This document shows positions 27,370 through 37,030 of a DNA stretch of 64,000 nucleotides, in pieces. Position 1 is the first letter of the stretch; every line of letters starts with the position of its first letter. The translations under genes and the position numbers were made by a program. The notes beneath the pieces were generated by a model. That model was not told the origin of the DNA and ran no database searches. It was given only the letters and a program-made list of their open reading frames with translations. The DNA comes from Pseudomonadales bacterium. Lineage in GTDB: Bacteria > Pseudomonadota > Gammaproteobacteria > Pseudomonadales > Porticoccaceae. The DNA lies in assembly GCA_024234435.1 (NCBI GenBank), contig JACKOF010000001.1:806001-870000 (forward strand). The letters are read 5' to 3'.

Positions 27370-28596
27370 TTATTTAACTCGCGCGAAAATCAGTGAAGTA
27401 TTAATCCCTCCGAATGCAAAGTTGTTACTCATAACATAATTTACGTGCATGTTACGACCTCGACCTGTGATGTGGTCAAGCCCTTCACAGTCCGGGTCCA
27501 GATCGTCCAGATTAGCGGTTGCGTGGAACCAGTCATTGTTCATCATCTCAATAGCCACCATGGACTCGAGGGCTCCACAAGCGCCTAATGTGTGCCCCGT
27601 AAAGCTTTTGAGGGCGCTAATAGGCACGTTATGACCCAATAGTCGGGAGGTTGCTTGTGTCTCGGCAATGTCGCCTCTATCCGTGGCAGTACCGTGAGCA
27701 CTGACATAACCAATATCTTCGGGGTTGAGGCCGGATGCCATAAGAGCAGTTTCCATTGCTTTGTACATGGTCTCCGATTGTGGCTGGGTTACATGGCTGC
27801 CATCCGAGTTGGTTCCAAAACCAACTATTTCTGCAAGAATTTTTGCACCTCTGGCCAATGCATGCTCGCGTTCTTCAAGAATGAGTACGCAAGCACCTTC
27901 ACCAATTACTAGTCCATCACGGTTTTTGTCAAAGGGGCGGGGGCTGGTTCTTGGCTGATCGTTGCGAGTACTGGTCGCATAGAGGGTATCAAATACGGCG
28001 GCTTCAGTAGCGCATAATTCTTCTCCGCCACCAGCCACCATCAGTTTTTGATGTCCGTATTTAATAGCTTCGTAGGCGTAGCCAATACCTTGGCTACCCG
28101 AGGTGCAGGCACTGGAGGTAGGGATCACCCGGCCTTTCAGTCCAAAGAATACATCAATATTAACCGCAGCGGTGTGGCTCATCATCTTGAGATAGGAGTT
28201 AGCGTTTATTTTGCTGCTGGCATGGTTGAGAAGCATATTGCCAAAATCTGCTATAGCGTCTGTGCTGCCGGTAGATGAGCCATAACTGACACCCATGCGA
28301 CCATCCCGTATATTCGGGTTGTCCAGCAGATTTGCCTGCTTTAAAGCATTTTCTGTTGCGACAACGGACATGAGTGCAACACGACCCATACTGCGTGTTT
28401 GTTTGCGTGAATAATGTGCGGGTTTCTGGAAATCTGTCACTGGAGCACCAAGACGGGTGCTCAGGTCCGGATACATTTCCCACTCAGACATGTATTTAAT
28501 ACCTGTCCGAAGGCTACGGAGGTTGTCTTCAATAGTTGACCAGTCTGAGCCAATAGGAGAGATGCCTGCCATACCTGTAACAACAACCCTGTGCAT
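27370..28596 (-). CDS. apeR: APE beta-ketoacyl-ACP synthase (FabF-like, ApeR)
   Basis: 408-residue type II ketosynthase. The catalytic Cys is at about residue 164 (SSACTSGSQGIGYA), and the two His are in SAHGTATDRGD and FTGHTLGACG. The start is ATG 28596, overlapping the apeQ stop (ATGA); a TTG 6 nt upstream is less likely. It is the last enzyme gene of a coupled apeO-apeP-apeQ-apeR unit. ApeR-type enzymes act as a homodimeric ketosynthase, probably at early elongation; this role is taken from studied APE systems. Confidence 0.88.
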   Translation of the reverse strand: MHRVVVTGMAGISPIGSDWSTIEDNLRSLRTGIKYMSEWEMYPDLSTRLGAPVTDFQKPAHYSRKQTRSMGRVALMSVVATENALKQANLLDNPNIRDGRMGVSYGSSTGSTDAIADFGNMLLNHASSKINANSYLKMMSHTAAVNIDVFFGLKGRVIPTSSACTSGSQGIGYAYEAIKYGHQKLMVAGGGEELCATEAAVFDTLYATSTRNDQPRTSPRPFDKNRDGLVIGEGACVLILEEREHALARGAKILAEIVGFGTNSDGSHVTQPQSETMYKAMETALMASGLNPEDIGYVSAHGTATDRGDIAETQATSRLLGHNVPISALKSFTGHTLGACGALESMVAIEMMNNDWFHATANLDDLDPDCEGLDHITGRGRNMHVNYVMSNNFAFGGINTSLIFARVK

Positions 28597-29321
28597 CAAC
28601 ACATACCTCCGTTTACAGAAATAACCTGACGAGTAATGTAGGCTGCTTCGGCGGACATCAGATATTTAACCAAGCTGGCGACCTCATGAGCTTTACCTGC
28701 TCTGCGAGCCGGGATTAGGGCCAATGCCTCTTTTACAGGTGCTTTTTCTGTCATGTCTGTTTCAATGAAACCTGGCGCTACGCAGTTCACTGTGATTTCC
28801 CGTTTGGCCAGTTCAAGCGCTAATGATTTACTGGCAGCGATGATACCTGCCTTGGCTGCACTGTAGTTCGTTTGCCCCCGGTTTCCCATAAGCCCAGATA
28901 CCGAGGCCAGGGTGATAATTCTTCCTGGTGAACGCCTGCGTACCATTGGCATGATAATCGGGTTTAGTACGTTATAAAAGCTGTCCAGGTTGGTGTGGAT
29001 GACATTGTCCCATTCTTCTCCGGTCATGGCCGGGAATGCGTTATCGCGAATGATGCCTGCATTACATACCACGCCATAGTAGGCGCCGTGATCACTGAGA
29101 TCTTTTTCAATAACGTGCCGACATTGTGCTCTGTCGGATACATCAAACTGTAAGAGACGTGTTTTGCCACCCTGTTGGGCGATGTCGCTCATTAGGGAAG
29201 TAGCATCATCACGGTTACTTCGGCAGTGCAATACCACTGTATAACCACTTTTTGCCAGCATTAACGCTATAGCTTTGCCAATGCCACGGCTTGAACCGGT
29301 AACGAGCACGGTTTGCTCCAT
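28596..29321 (-). CDS. apeQ: APE 3-oxoacyl-ACP reductase (FabG-like, ApeQ)
   Basis: 241-residue short-chain dehydrogenase. NADPH motif TGSSRGIGKA at the N-terminus, CNAGI, catalytic Ser-Tyr-Lys in LASVSGL...NYSAAKAG and the C-terminal substrate loop. It reduces the keto group formed in each elongation round of the polyene. Its start overlaps the apeP stop by 1 nt and its stop overlaps the apeR start. Confidence 0.92.
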   Translation of the reverse strand: MEQTVLVTGSSRGIGKAIALMLAKSGYTVVLHCRSNRDDATSLMSDIAQQGGKTRLLQFDVSDRAQCRHVIEKDLSDHGAYYGVVCNAGIIRDNAFPAMTGEEWDNVIHTNLDSFYNVLNPIIMPMVRRRSPGRIITLASVSGLMGNRGQTNYSAAKAGIIAASKSLALELAKREITVNCVAPGFIETDMTEKAPVKEALALIPARRAGKAHEVASLVKYLMSAEAAYITRQVISVNGGMC

Positions 29322-29770
29322 TATTTTTCTCCCTCAAGAAAAGCTTCGAGATCATCAGGCATAAACACATTGAGGTTTGCACGAATATCAATATTCGTGC
29401 CTTTTATTCTGCAGTTAAAAACTTGCAAGCCAGTGTCGCTGTCTGTAATAGGTTCTGCATGTATTTCAAGATGAGAGCCTATGGGGAAAAAGGCACAACC
29501 AGGTTCATAACGCCGAACGCTAACCAGAAAACCGATCTTTACCGGTTGATTTTGTTTGCGGGCACAAACGCCTGCATATGCGGCAATGGCTTGCCCCATA
29601 TATTCAACACCCACCCAGGAGGGTACACCTTGATCTTCTGCAAATAGTGATTGATTGGTGATAGTTACGCCAGCAGTAAGTCCTGCTTCGTTGTGTTCAA
29701 GTATATTGTCCAGTAAAGACATAGGTTGGTCGTGAGGAATGACATCCAGAATATTGAAAGTGGAATCCAT
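29321..29770 (-). CDS. apeP: APE hot-dog dehydratase subunit (ApeP)
   Basis: 149 residues with a hot-dog fold pattern: VIPHDQPMSLLDNI with the catalytic-type His, VEYMGQAIAAYAG on the central helix and a strand-rich C-terminal half. In characterised APE systems ApeP pairs with ApeI to dehydrate the 3-hydroxyacyl chain without saturation, giving conjugated double bonds. It overlaps the apeO stop by 1 nt. Confidence 0.85.
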   Translation of the reverse strand: MDSTFNILDVIPHDQPMSLLDNILEHNEAGLTAGVTITNQSLFAEDQGVPSWVGVEYMGQAIAAYAGVCARKQNQPVKIGFLVSVRRYEPGCAFFPIGSHLEIHAEPITDSDTGLQVFNCRIKGTNIDIRANLNVFMPDDLEAFLEGEK

Positions 29771-30972
29771 TATTCGCCAGCCAGAATCAGTGAAATATTA
29801 TTGCCGCCAAACGCGAAGGAGTTGCTCATAGCCATTTTCATTTTTGCCGGGAGCGATGTTTTGGCCAAACCATGCATAACCGGAAGGTCAGGGTCTGGTT
29901 CATGGTCCCAAAGGTGGGGAGGGATGAGACCGTCGTTGCGTTGCAGGCCTAGCCAGCAAAAGGCGGCTTCGATAGATCCGGCTGCAGCAAGCGTGTGCCC
30001 CGTTAGCGGTTTTGTTGAACTGCAGGCGATGTCATTGCCGAGTACTTTATACGCTGCAATTGCCTCCATTTTGTCGTTTTGTTCAGTTGCTGTGCCGTGA
30101 AAATTCAGGTAATCAATACTTTCTGCTGTTATGCCCGCCATATCCAGTGCTTGCTGCATCGCTGATTCAGCGCCGACCCCTTTGGGGTGAGGGGCTGAAA
30201 TATGATGGGCATCGGAACTTTCGCCATAACCTGCAAGCCTTACAGGGCCTTCGTCTCTGGTAACGATAAACAATGCGGCACCTTCGCCAATATTAATACC
30301 TTTTCGATTGCGGCTGAACGGATTGCAGATATCGCTATCGAGAACGGAAAGCGATGAAAAGCCTTCCACTGTCATTCTGCATAAAGTATCAGCTCCCCCC
30401 GCGATAACCGCGTCGCAAACACCTAATTTCAATAATCGGGCTGCGGAGGCAAGTGCCTTTCCCCCGGAGGTACAAGCGGTTGAAACTGTCCAGGCTGGAC
30501 CGGTAACGCCTAAATAAGCCGCCAGGAAGCGGGACGGTGCTGATACCTCTTGTTTTCTGTAGTGATAATCGTCAGGGAAAACGCCATTCTGGTTGCGATA
30601 AACCAGTGCTTTTTCTGCTTCTGCAATTCCCGAAGTACTGGTACCTACAACAACGCCAATACGATGCGGGCCGAACACACCTTTAAGTTTGTCAATGGCG
30701 GGTAGCAGAGGGTTGGCTAAGGCGGTTAGAAACTGATTGTTACGGGAGATTTCGCTTTCTATGGGTACTGTTGGCAGATCGTTGCTAACAAGTCCCAGAT
30801 GCAGTTTTTTACCGGGAGTATAGTGCTCAGATAATGACAGGTACCCTTGTTGTGGAATAGTCCCAAATAGATTGTTGGACACTTGACTGGCGCCTAATCC
30901 CAGGGAGCAGATCAACTCAACAGCATTCAGGTAAATAGGTCCGGAAGATACGGATTCAGGGCAGTCAGTCAT
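29770..30972 (-). CDS. apeO: APE beta-ketoacyl-ACP synthase (ApeO)
   Basis: 400-residue ketosynthase with Cys at about 167 (STACTSGGKALASA), FHGTATEQND and LTGHTLAAAGS. In known APE systems the KS paired with the chain-length factor ApeC is the elongating enzyme, and this gene is the best candidate for it. It starts 3 nt into the end of the DUF3261 lipoprotein gene (4-nt overlap). Confidence 0.88.
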   Translation of the reverse strand: MTDCPESVSSGPIYLNAVELICSLGLGASQVSNNLFGTIPQQGYLSLSEHYTPGKKLHLGLVSNDLPTVPIESEISRNNQFLTALANPLLPAIDKLKGVFGPHRIGVVVGTSTSGIAEAEKALVYRNQNGVFPDDYHYRKQEVSAPSRFLAAYLGVTGPAWTVSTACTSGGKALASAARLLKLGVCDAVIAGGADTLCRMTVEGFSSLSVLDSDICNPFSRNRKGINIGEGAALFIVTRDEGPVRLAGYGESSDAHHISAPHPKGVGAESAMQQALDMAGITAESIDYLNFHGTATEQNDKMEAIAAYKVLGNDIACSSTKPLTGHTLAAAGSIEAAFCWLGLQRNDGLIPPHLWDHEPDPDLPVMHGLAKTSLPAKMKMAMSNSFAFGGNNISLILAGE

Positions 30973-31562
30973 AAAGGATTTCTCGTTAATGTGGTTATTT
31001 TAATGACTGCGTTATGATCTGCAAAATAAAGAATGCGCCTACTTTGAGCATTGGGCGTGGTGACCATGGATATTATCGGTCGACTCCGGTAACTCAAAAC
31101 TTTTTCCACATCACCTGATTCTGTATGAGTAGTGTTCATGCTCCAGCCTGTACGGTTTTTTGGCCCGATTTCGGACCAGGCTGAATCGTTGGAGTATGCC
31201 AAATGAACTCCCGCCAGCAGTAGCTCTGCGGGAAGGGGATCTTTTAATTGAGGGGAAACCAGGGTGGAAATTTCTTGCTCTTGTTGCACGATAGTTAATA
31301 TACGTTGGCCAAGCGGATTAAATAGGACCAGAGTCAGTTTTTGCTGCCTTTTTTTCGCATTCATCTGGGTATCTACGGCGACAACGGCGTTCAGTTGGAA
31401 CTGTTTATCATGAAAAGTAATTTCCAGTGATTCTTGTGCTTGCCAGCAACAAGCCAGTTGGTTGCTGCCTGGCAAGGGGGGGGTGGCTATTGTTGGCAGC
31501 GATGGATTGTGCTGGCAAGCAACAGACAGGAAAAAGAAAATAATAAGAATCAGGCGCGACAT
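30969..31562 (-). CDS. DUF3261 family lipoprotein of the APE cluster
   Basis: About 197 residues from ATG 31562. An N-terminal hydrophobic segment ends in the lipobox SVACQH. The rest is strand-rich, with SNQLACCWQAQESLEITFHD and a late RIIYFADHNAVIKI-like strand. Lipoproteins of this family are regular members of APE clusters, between the exporter and the ketosynthase genes, and probably help move or anchor the product at the outer membrane. It overlaps the FAD enzyme gene by 13 nt. Confidence 0.8.
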   Translation of the reverse strand: MSRLILIIFFFLSVACQHNPSLPTIATPPLPGSNQLACCWQAQESLEITFHDKQFQLNAVVAVDTQMNAKKRQQKLTLVLFNPLGQRILTIVQQEQEISTLVSPQLKDPLPAELLLAGVHLAYSNDSAWSEIGPKNRTGWSMNTTHTESGDVEKVLSYRSRPIISMVTTPNAQSRRILYFADHNAVIKITTLTRNPL

Positions 31563-32776
31563 ATTTGGGCTAATGCTTTTAGACGTCGATCCGGTTTTTC
31601 TACGAAGGGGTTTTCTGTGTCCCATGCATAACCTGCCAAAATTGAGCAGACCATTTCACGGGTTTTTGGTTGATGATTTTTGGAAAAAATAATGTTTTGC
31701 AGAGAACCTTCGTACCAAGCGCTCACGTAGCTGCGAAAAGTGTCAACTCCTATTTTTAGCGGCAGGGCATATTGACTCTCCCAGTCGACTGTTTGGTTTG
31801 CCAGTGTTTTGCTTACCAGCGGGGCCGCTAATGTTGCCGATTTCATTGCGATTGTGACACCTGAAGAAAATACCGGGTCCAGAAACTCGCCCGCATTCCC
31901 CAGTAAGGCATACCCCTTTCCCCAAAGCGATTTTACATTGCAGGAATACCCCTTAATCATACGCACAGGCGTGTCGTATTCAGCCTTCTGAAGGAGGCTG
32001 CAGAGGTCAGGGCTTGCAGAGATAGCCGATTTTAACAGCTCATCTTCGGAAAGAGAGCTTGCGTTGAAGAACTCCTCCTTTGCGACGACACCTATTGAGC
32101 AACGCCCGTTGTTGAACGGGATTAACCAGTACCAGACGTCTTTGTATTCTGGATGAATAACAATCAAAATTTTGTTTCGGTCGTAGCTCTCATCAGAGAT
32201 GTTATCTTTGATATGTGTGAATATGGATTTTCGTGAGGGGAAGTCCGAGGGTGTTTCCAGATCAAGTAACCGAGGTAATACACGACCAAAACCGGATGCG
32301 TCTAACAGAAATTTTGCTTTTAGCGAATATGCTGCCCCCTGATCTGAGGATATTGCCAACTCGGAGCTACCACTCTCCGTGAATGAAACATCTGTAATCT
32401 TATGCCCATAGCGAATGTCTGCACCGGCTTGTTCCGCGCACTCTGCGATGATGTGATCAAACCTGGCACGCTCCACCTGAAACGTATTACTGTGTCCTCG
32501 TGTAAATTTTTGAGAGAAATCAAAGCTGCCACTTTGCCCATTTCGCGCAAATGCTGCGCCATTCTTAAATTGGAAGTTTGCGGCAGTAACCGCATCCAGC
32601 ATGCCTGCCTGTTCAATAAATTCCATGCATTGTGGCAACAGGCTTTCGCCAATAGAAAAGCGTGGGAAATGGCTCTGCTCCAGAATGGTAACGCGGTGCC
32701 CTGATTTGCAAAGCAGGGCTGCTGCGACTGCTCCTGCTGGTCCCGCGCCAATAATTGCAATATCAGTTGTCGTCAT
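31550..32776 (-). CDS. FAD-dependent oxidoreductase, flavin halogenase-like, in the APE cluster
   Basis: 408 residues. The N-terminal FAD motif is GAGPAGAVAAALLCKSGH, followed by SIGESLLPQCMEF, which matches the GES..P signature of flavin-dependent halogenases and their relatives. A WYWLIP segment resembles the W-x-W-x-I-P motif that separates halogenases from simple monooxygenases. It could halogenate or oxidise the aryl head group or polyene; brominated xanthomonadins are a precedent. A plain geranylgeranyl-reductase-like oxidoreductase is the alternative. The start overlaps the exporter stop by 14 nt. Confidence 0.82.
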   Translation of the reverse strand: MTTTDIAIIGAGPAGAVAAALLCKSGHRVTILEQSHFPRFSIGESLLPQCMEFIEQAGMLDAVTAANFQFKNGAAFARNGQSGSFDFSQKFTRGHSNTFQVERARFDHIIAECAEQAGADIRYGHKITDVSFTESGSSELAISSDQGAAYSLKAKFLLDASGFGRVLPRLLDLETPSDFPSRKSIFTHIKDNISDESYDRNKILIVIHPEYKDVWYWLIPFNNGRCSIGVVAKEEFFNASSLSEDELLKSAISASPDLCSLLQKAEYDTPVRMIKGYSCNVKSLWGKGYALLGNAGEFLDPVFSSGVTIAMKSATLAAPLVSKTLANQTVDWESQYALPLKIGVDTFRSYVSAWYEGSLQNIIFSKNHQPKTREMVCSILAGYAWDTENPFVEKPDRRLKALAQICRA

Positions 32777-35075
32777 GTGCTGCCTGCCTATAGTGATTTG
32801 TAATGAATATAATAAGTGGAGTGATCAGCCAGGCGCTGAGTAACCCTGTGAATACAACAAGCCCAAACTGATGAAGTAACGGAATCTCACTAAACGTCAG
32901 CAAACCAAAAGCCAGTAACGATGTCAGGCATGACAGCGTCGATGCCAGCCATGTGTCACTATCCAGGCCAGGGTGCAGGTAAAATGCGGCTGTATCTATT
33001 GCGATACCTGCAACTAACAGTAACGCGAGTATGTGAAACAGGGTTATTCCTTCCAATGATGCTACGATCAGTGCTGAGAGTATAGAAATAACCAAAGGCA
33101 GCACTATGGTAACTCCGCTATGTTTAAATAATACCCAGCTGACAATGGCTAGTAAAACGCCAAAGCAGATTAATAACGTGCTGACCTGTATACGAAAGTC
33201 TTGCAGTACACCGGACAGCTCCGCGACTCGATCACTGTAGGTGATTTCTGTTGATTCGATTAGCTGATGGATCTGCTCCTTCGAAAAACGAACTGTAGAT
33301 GGAATTAACATCACGCCGTATTCTTCTTTTAGTAATGACAATATGGGCCACTGCTGAATGATATCAGCAGGCAGATTCTCAATTTTCAATTGGCCTGGAT
33401 AAGCTGGTGTGCGGAAGCTTGAGCAATCTATTTCCAGTTTTTGACACAGTAACGGAAGTGCCCCTTGATCTGAATACAACTTCTCTATTACTAACTTATA
33501 ATCTGCGTGTTGACGCTGCCCCGAAGGAATAAGGCTTGATGCGGAAAACATGGCTGTCATTGTACCTGGCAGCATCCGGTTGATTTTGGCATTAAGCTTT
33601 TCTGTATTTTCAAGCACAAGGTCGCTGCTGTCTCCCGTGATAACGAAGTATCGCTGGCCGTCCGCAACGTTAAGCAGCTGCTGGACTTTTTGCTCTGAGC
33701 GAATGAGAGACTGACTTGAGCTGTTCAGCAGGCGAAGGTCATCATTTTTTTCTTGCAAGATGAGATAGATGGGCGCTATGAGCAGAAATGTCAGAAGAAC
33801 AGGGATTACCGCTCGTTTAGCAGAGAGTTTTTGATAGAACGGTTCTATTTTCCGTTTGTATATCGATGAGTAATACGCAAAGCCTTGTGTGCTTTTATCC
33901 TGGAAAACAGCACTGAGTAAAAATACAGAACAACAGGCTGCGGCCAGTCCGGAGGCGAGAAATATGGCGAACTGCTGTAAGCCGGGAAAGGGTGAAAACA
34001 GCTGTACCAGGTAAGCGGAAATGCTGGAGCCTGCGCTAAATAACAGCCCTTTTCTGAGTAAATAGCCTGTTTTTCGGGCATTTTTTGTAGAACGGTACTT
34101 TACCAGAAAATGAAAGCAGTAATCTGCGGCTAATCCCAGCAACGTGGATCCAAAAGCCAGTGTTACCAAATGCACCTTTGGGTAAAGTAATAGGCTAACC
34201 GTGAGAGCTATAAGGCTGCTGCTGATAAGTGTGAATAATATTGCTGCAGTGGAGCGCCAGGATGAAAAGACCAGCGCCACAAGCAGGCAAATTCCAAACA
34301 GTGACCCCAGGCCCACAGTGGAAATTTCCTTTCGAGCTGTTATAGCGCCTTCTGACGCGTGAAAAACGAGGCCCGATAGCAGTATTTGATAATCGGGTGT
34401 GGGTTGCTGTTGTCTGAATGTTGAGATGGTTCGTGTGATGCTTTGCTGCATGTCCATATCAAATGGACTACCGGAAATGGTTCCTTTTATTAAGTACCAG
34501 TTATTTCCATTTTCAACGATAGAAGGTATTTCAGTTAAGGCAAATGCCACGCCTGTGTTGAGGATACCAGTTACCCAGAGGCCACCAAGATTAAACGGAT
34601 CATCTGTGAAATTATATGGCCTGTAAGCGGGAACCAAGCTGTACAATTGTTCCAGGCTTTGTTGCGCGATGTCCTTTGGTGAGGTTCTTTCCAGCCATTC
34701 TCGGCTGGAAGCGTTAAGTAATTGAAATCGGTAAGGACTATATGTAGCTTTTAGCAAGTCCGGATAGGAGGGTATTAGGGCATCCAGTGTGAGAATGCCC
34801 GATTGCTGAAGTTGTTGCTTTAGGTTTCCCGCCAGGAGCAGCCCTTCTTCGGCAGTTTTTCCTTGAATGAGAATGACAAAGCTTTTATCGAATGCCTGTT
34901 GGAAGTGCTTTTGTATTTCTATTTGCTGTTGTGATGCAACAGATGTCGGCAGTAACCCCAAAATATTGCTATCGAATGCATCATCGTTAGCAATCCTATA
35001 GCTACTGTATGCTGCACACAGGCAAAGCAGTATTAGCCACAAAAGTGCTTTTAGAGGAAATTGGGCGCGATCCAT
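32763..35075 (-). CDS. apeM: MMPL/RND-type exporter of the APE cluster (ApeM)
   Basis: 770-residue membrane protein with the RND/MMPL plan: an N-terminal membrane helix, a periplasmic domain, a block of membrane helices around residues 240-400, a second periplasmic domain and a final block of five or six helices (SVLLICFGVLLAIVSWVLF and onward). The motif TLLGLAADYCFHFLVKYR is the MMPL-type charged helix. It is presumed to carry the lipid-linked aryl polyene from the inner membrane towards the LolA-like carrier encoded just before it. Confidence 0.88.
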   Translation of the reverse strand: MDRAQFPLKALLWLILLCLCAAYSSYRIANDDAFDSNILGLLPTSVASQQQIEIQKHFQQAFDKSFVILIQGKTAEEGLLLAGNLKQQLQQSGILTLDALIPSYPDLLKATYSPYRFQLLNASSREWLERTSPKDIAQQSLEQLYSLVPAYRPYNFTDDPFNLGGLWVTGILNTGVAFALTEIPSIVENGNNWYLIKGTISGSPFDMDMQQSITRTISTFRQQQPTPDYQILLSGLVFHASEGAITARKEISTVGLGSLFGICLLVALVFSSWRSTAAILFTLISSSLIALTVSLLLYPKVHLVTLAFGSTLLGLAADYCFHFLVKYRSTKNARKTGYLLRKGLLFSAGSSISAYLVQLFSPFPGLQQFAIFLASGLAAACCSVFLLSAVFQDKSTQGFAYYSSIYKRKIEPFYQKLSAKRAVIPVLLTFLLIAPIYLILQEKNDDLRLLNSSSQSLIRSEQKVQQLLNVADGQRYFVITGDSSDLVLENTEKLNAKINRMLPGTMTAMFSASSLIPSGQRQHADYKLVIEKLYSDQGALPLLCQKLEIDCSSFRTPAYPGQLKIENLPADIIQQWPILSLLKEEYGVMLIPSTVRFSKEQIHQLIESTEITYSDRVAELSGVLQDFRIQVSTLLICFGVLLAIVSWVLFKHSGVTIVLPLVISILSALIVASLEGITLFHILALLLVAGIAIDTAAFYLHPGLDSDTWLASTLSCLTSLLAFGLLTFSEIPLLHQFGLVVFTGLLSAWLITPLIIFITNHYRQAAHDDN

Positions 35076-35076
35076 T

Positions 35077-35613
35077 TTATTGGTCTGTGTTCACAAATGC
35101 CGTAACTTTAAAGGTAATCCGGGTGATATCGCCGTTTGTTTCCGTGATCGTTATTTGCTCGGTGAAGTCTGTACCCTGAAGCTCAACCTGCTGCAGGTGG
35201 TTGGCAATATCCTTGTTTTTTGGGGTAAGTAATAATTGCCAATGTTGTTGCTCCTGTTGTTTGATTGTGAATTGGTCTTCCAGGTTGCGGAAGTTTCCTG
35301 AGAGAACCCCCAGTATCAGTTTTGAAATAAAGCTGTGTTGATCCAACGTTGTGTTGGTTGTGCTCGACTCTCCTGGCAGTTTTAGAGTATTTTTCACCGG
35401 GTGAAGGGTTTCCCAGATTAATCCCTGGTCGCGATGGTAGGAAAAGTGACCGTTGGACGTAAGGGGTAGGGGTAAAACAGCAATTTTTCGTGTTTGTTCA
35501 AAAGTGCCGGAAACAGATGCTATTTTTGCAGAGTGCTGTTGAAGTTGATTGACCACACTTGCCTGGAGAGAGGTGCAGACAAGGATGGTAATAATGAACA
35601 AATATCGATGCAT
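35077..35613 (-). CDS. apeL: LolA-like outer-membrane lipoprotein carrier of the APE cluster (ApeL)
   Basis: 178 residues with a signal peptide (YLFIITILVCTSLQA) and the LolA-type start of the mature protein (QQHSAKIASVSGTFEQTRKI). Strand-rich throughout, as expected for the half-barrel that holds acyl chains. Cluster-specific LolA homologues probably ferry the aryl polyene lipid across the periplasm. It overlaps the thioesterase stop by 1 nt, and the exporter gene follows after 1 nt. Confidence 0.88.
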   Translation of the reverse strand: MHRYLFIITILVCTSLQASVVNQLQQHSAKIASVSGTFEQTRKIAVLPLPLTSNGHFSYHRDQGLIWETLHPVKNTLKLPGESSTTNTTLDQHSFISKLILGVLSGNFRNLEDQFTIKQQEQQHWQLLLTPKNKDIANHLQQVELQGTDFTEQITITETNGDITRITFKVTAFVNTDQ

Positions 35614-36041
35614 TAGAGTGATCTCTTGATTTTCAACTTTTCTTCTACAACAGGAGGAGAGACCAGAAGCATTTCCCTATCATGTATTCCAACAGCTACC
35701 TGACAGGTATACCCTTTGGTGAGTCTTTGACCTGATGTCGCGTCACAAATCAGGTAGTCAATTTTAAGGCGGTGCTCCCACTCAACAAGCATTGCTTCTA
35801 CGGTTATTTTTTGCTGGAATCGTGTCGGGGCGATATAACGAACCCTCATATCTATAACGGGCCAGAAGAATCCTGATTCCTTCATTTGTGGATAGTTATA
35901 GTCGATTTGGTCAAGCAACTGACAGCGGGCGATTTCGAAATATTTTGCGTAGTGGCCGTGCCATGCTATTTCGGCTGCGTCAACATCGTGAAATGGTATT
36001 TCAATATTTACTTTTGCACGAGCAAAAACTGATTTGGTCAT
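35613..36041 (-). CDS. apeK: 4HBT-family acyl thioesterase of the APE cluster (ApeK)
   Basis: About 142 residues from ATG 36041, which overlaps the upstream acyltransferase stop (TAATG); a longer frame reaches 36110 but would overlap that gene by 69 nt. Hot-dog fold with the 4-hydroxybenzoyl-CoA-type motif: IPFHDVDAAEIAWHGHYAKY contains the catalytic Asp. It would release or proofread ACP-bound intermediates. Confidence 0.86.
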   Translation of the reverse strand: MTKSVFARAKVNIEIPFHDVDAAEIAWHGHYAKYFEIARCQLLDQIDYNYPQMKESGFFWPVIDMRVRYIAPTRFQQKITVEAMLVEWEHRLKIDYLICDATSGQRLTKGYTCQVAVGIHDREMLLVSPPVVEEKLKIKRSL

Positions 36042-37030
36042 TAATTGTGCCTGCCGGTTACAGAGGTTGAGTTGGATGTTTGGGTAGTGAATTGCTCTGT
36101 GTCTTGCCAAAAAGAGTAAAAATTAAACCATTGGAATGGTGACTGCAGGCAGTGATATTGCAGACGAGAGGCGTAACTGGCCGCGAGTCGCTCGATTTTC
36201 TGTCTGTGACTTTTTCGGCCTGTTGACTGAGGAATACTCAGTTGTTCAAAAGTGACATGAAAGCCACTACCTTTTTTTATACAGGTCAAAAATAAAACAG
36301 GCGCTTTTAATGCAGTGGCCAGAGCAAATGGCCCTTTTGGAAAAGGGGCTGGCGCCCCCATGAACTCTATTGGGAAAGTGCCGTTCTTGTTGGCAACTGG
36401 AATTCTGTCGCCAGCGATAACAATAAATTCGCCATGACTGACTTTTTCGCTGAGCCGGATTGCTGTCTCCGTATCAATTTCAGTTACCTGGAGAATTTCC
36501 ACTTGATTCTTTTGGTTAAACTGCTTGAGAAAGGCATGGAATTTTTCCGAGTTTTTGGTGTGGTGAAATGCACTGATTCTTATTGCCTCGTGTCTTTTTG
36601 AGAAGCACTGACAAATTTCGAAATTGCCCAGGTGAGATATAAGAATGACAGCGCCTTGTTTGTTCTCTAATAGGTCTTCAATTATTTCGGACCCTGATAT
36701 TGTCAGATCCTGCAAGGTAATTCGTTCCATCCACACGGCAAACTTATCGACGATAGCAATGCCGAATTGCCACAGATGCGCCAGGCTATGCCACCAGCGG
36801 GGGACGGGTATGTCGGCGCCCTGTTGACGAGCACGGACTAAAAACTCTTGAGAGGCTTTTCTGGCAGCAGGGTGGAATATGAAATAAAACCCGATAACAG
36901 GGGCCAAGAAAATTTTTAATAAGCAATTACCCCCGATGCGGTAAGCGAAAATCAATATCCTCATGCCCAAAAGTGTTCCGGCTTCGGTGATGGTAGCCCA
37001 ATGCTTCCCGCTGCTCACGAATTTCTCCAC
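36041..37030 (-). CDS. LpxL/HtrB-type acyltransferase of the APE cluster (acyltransferase half of ApeJ)
   Basis: 329 residues with an N-terminal membrane helix (LLKIFLAPVIGFYFIF) and the acyltransferase motif SHLGNFEICQCF. A later phosphate-binding stretch VIAGDRIPV also fits the family. In Escherichia coli-type APE clusters, glycosyltransferase and acyltransferase form one protein, ApeJ; here they are two genes that overlap by 16 nt. Likely role: attaching the polyene acyl chain to its lipid or sugar anchor. Confidence 0.85.
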   Translation of the reverse strand: MEKFVSSGKHWATITEAGTLLGMRILIFAYRIGGNCLLKIFLAPVIGFYFIFHPAARKASQEFLVRARQQGADIPVPRWWHSLAHLWQFGIAIVDKFAVWMERITLQDLTISGSEIIEDLLENKQGAVILISHLGNFEICQCFSKRHEAIRISAFHHTKNSEKFHAFLKQFNQKNQVEILQVTEIDTETAIRLSEKVSHGEFIVIAGDRIPVANKNGTFPIEFMGAPAPFPKGPFALATALKAPVLFLTCIKKGSGFHVTFEQLSIPQSTGRKSHRQKIERLAASYASRLQYHCLQSPFQWFNFYSFWQDTEQFTTQTSNSTSVTGRHN

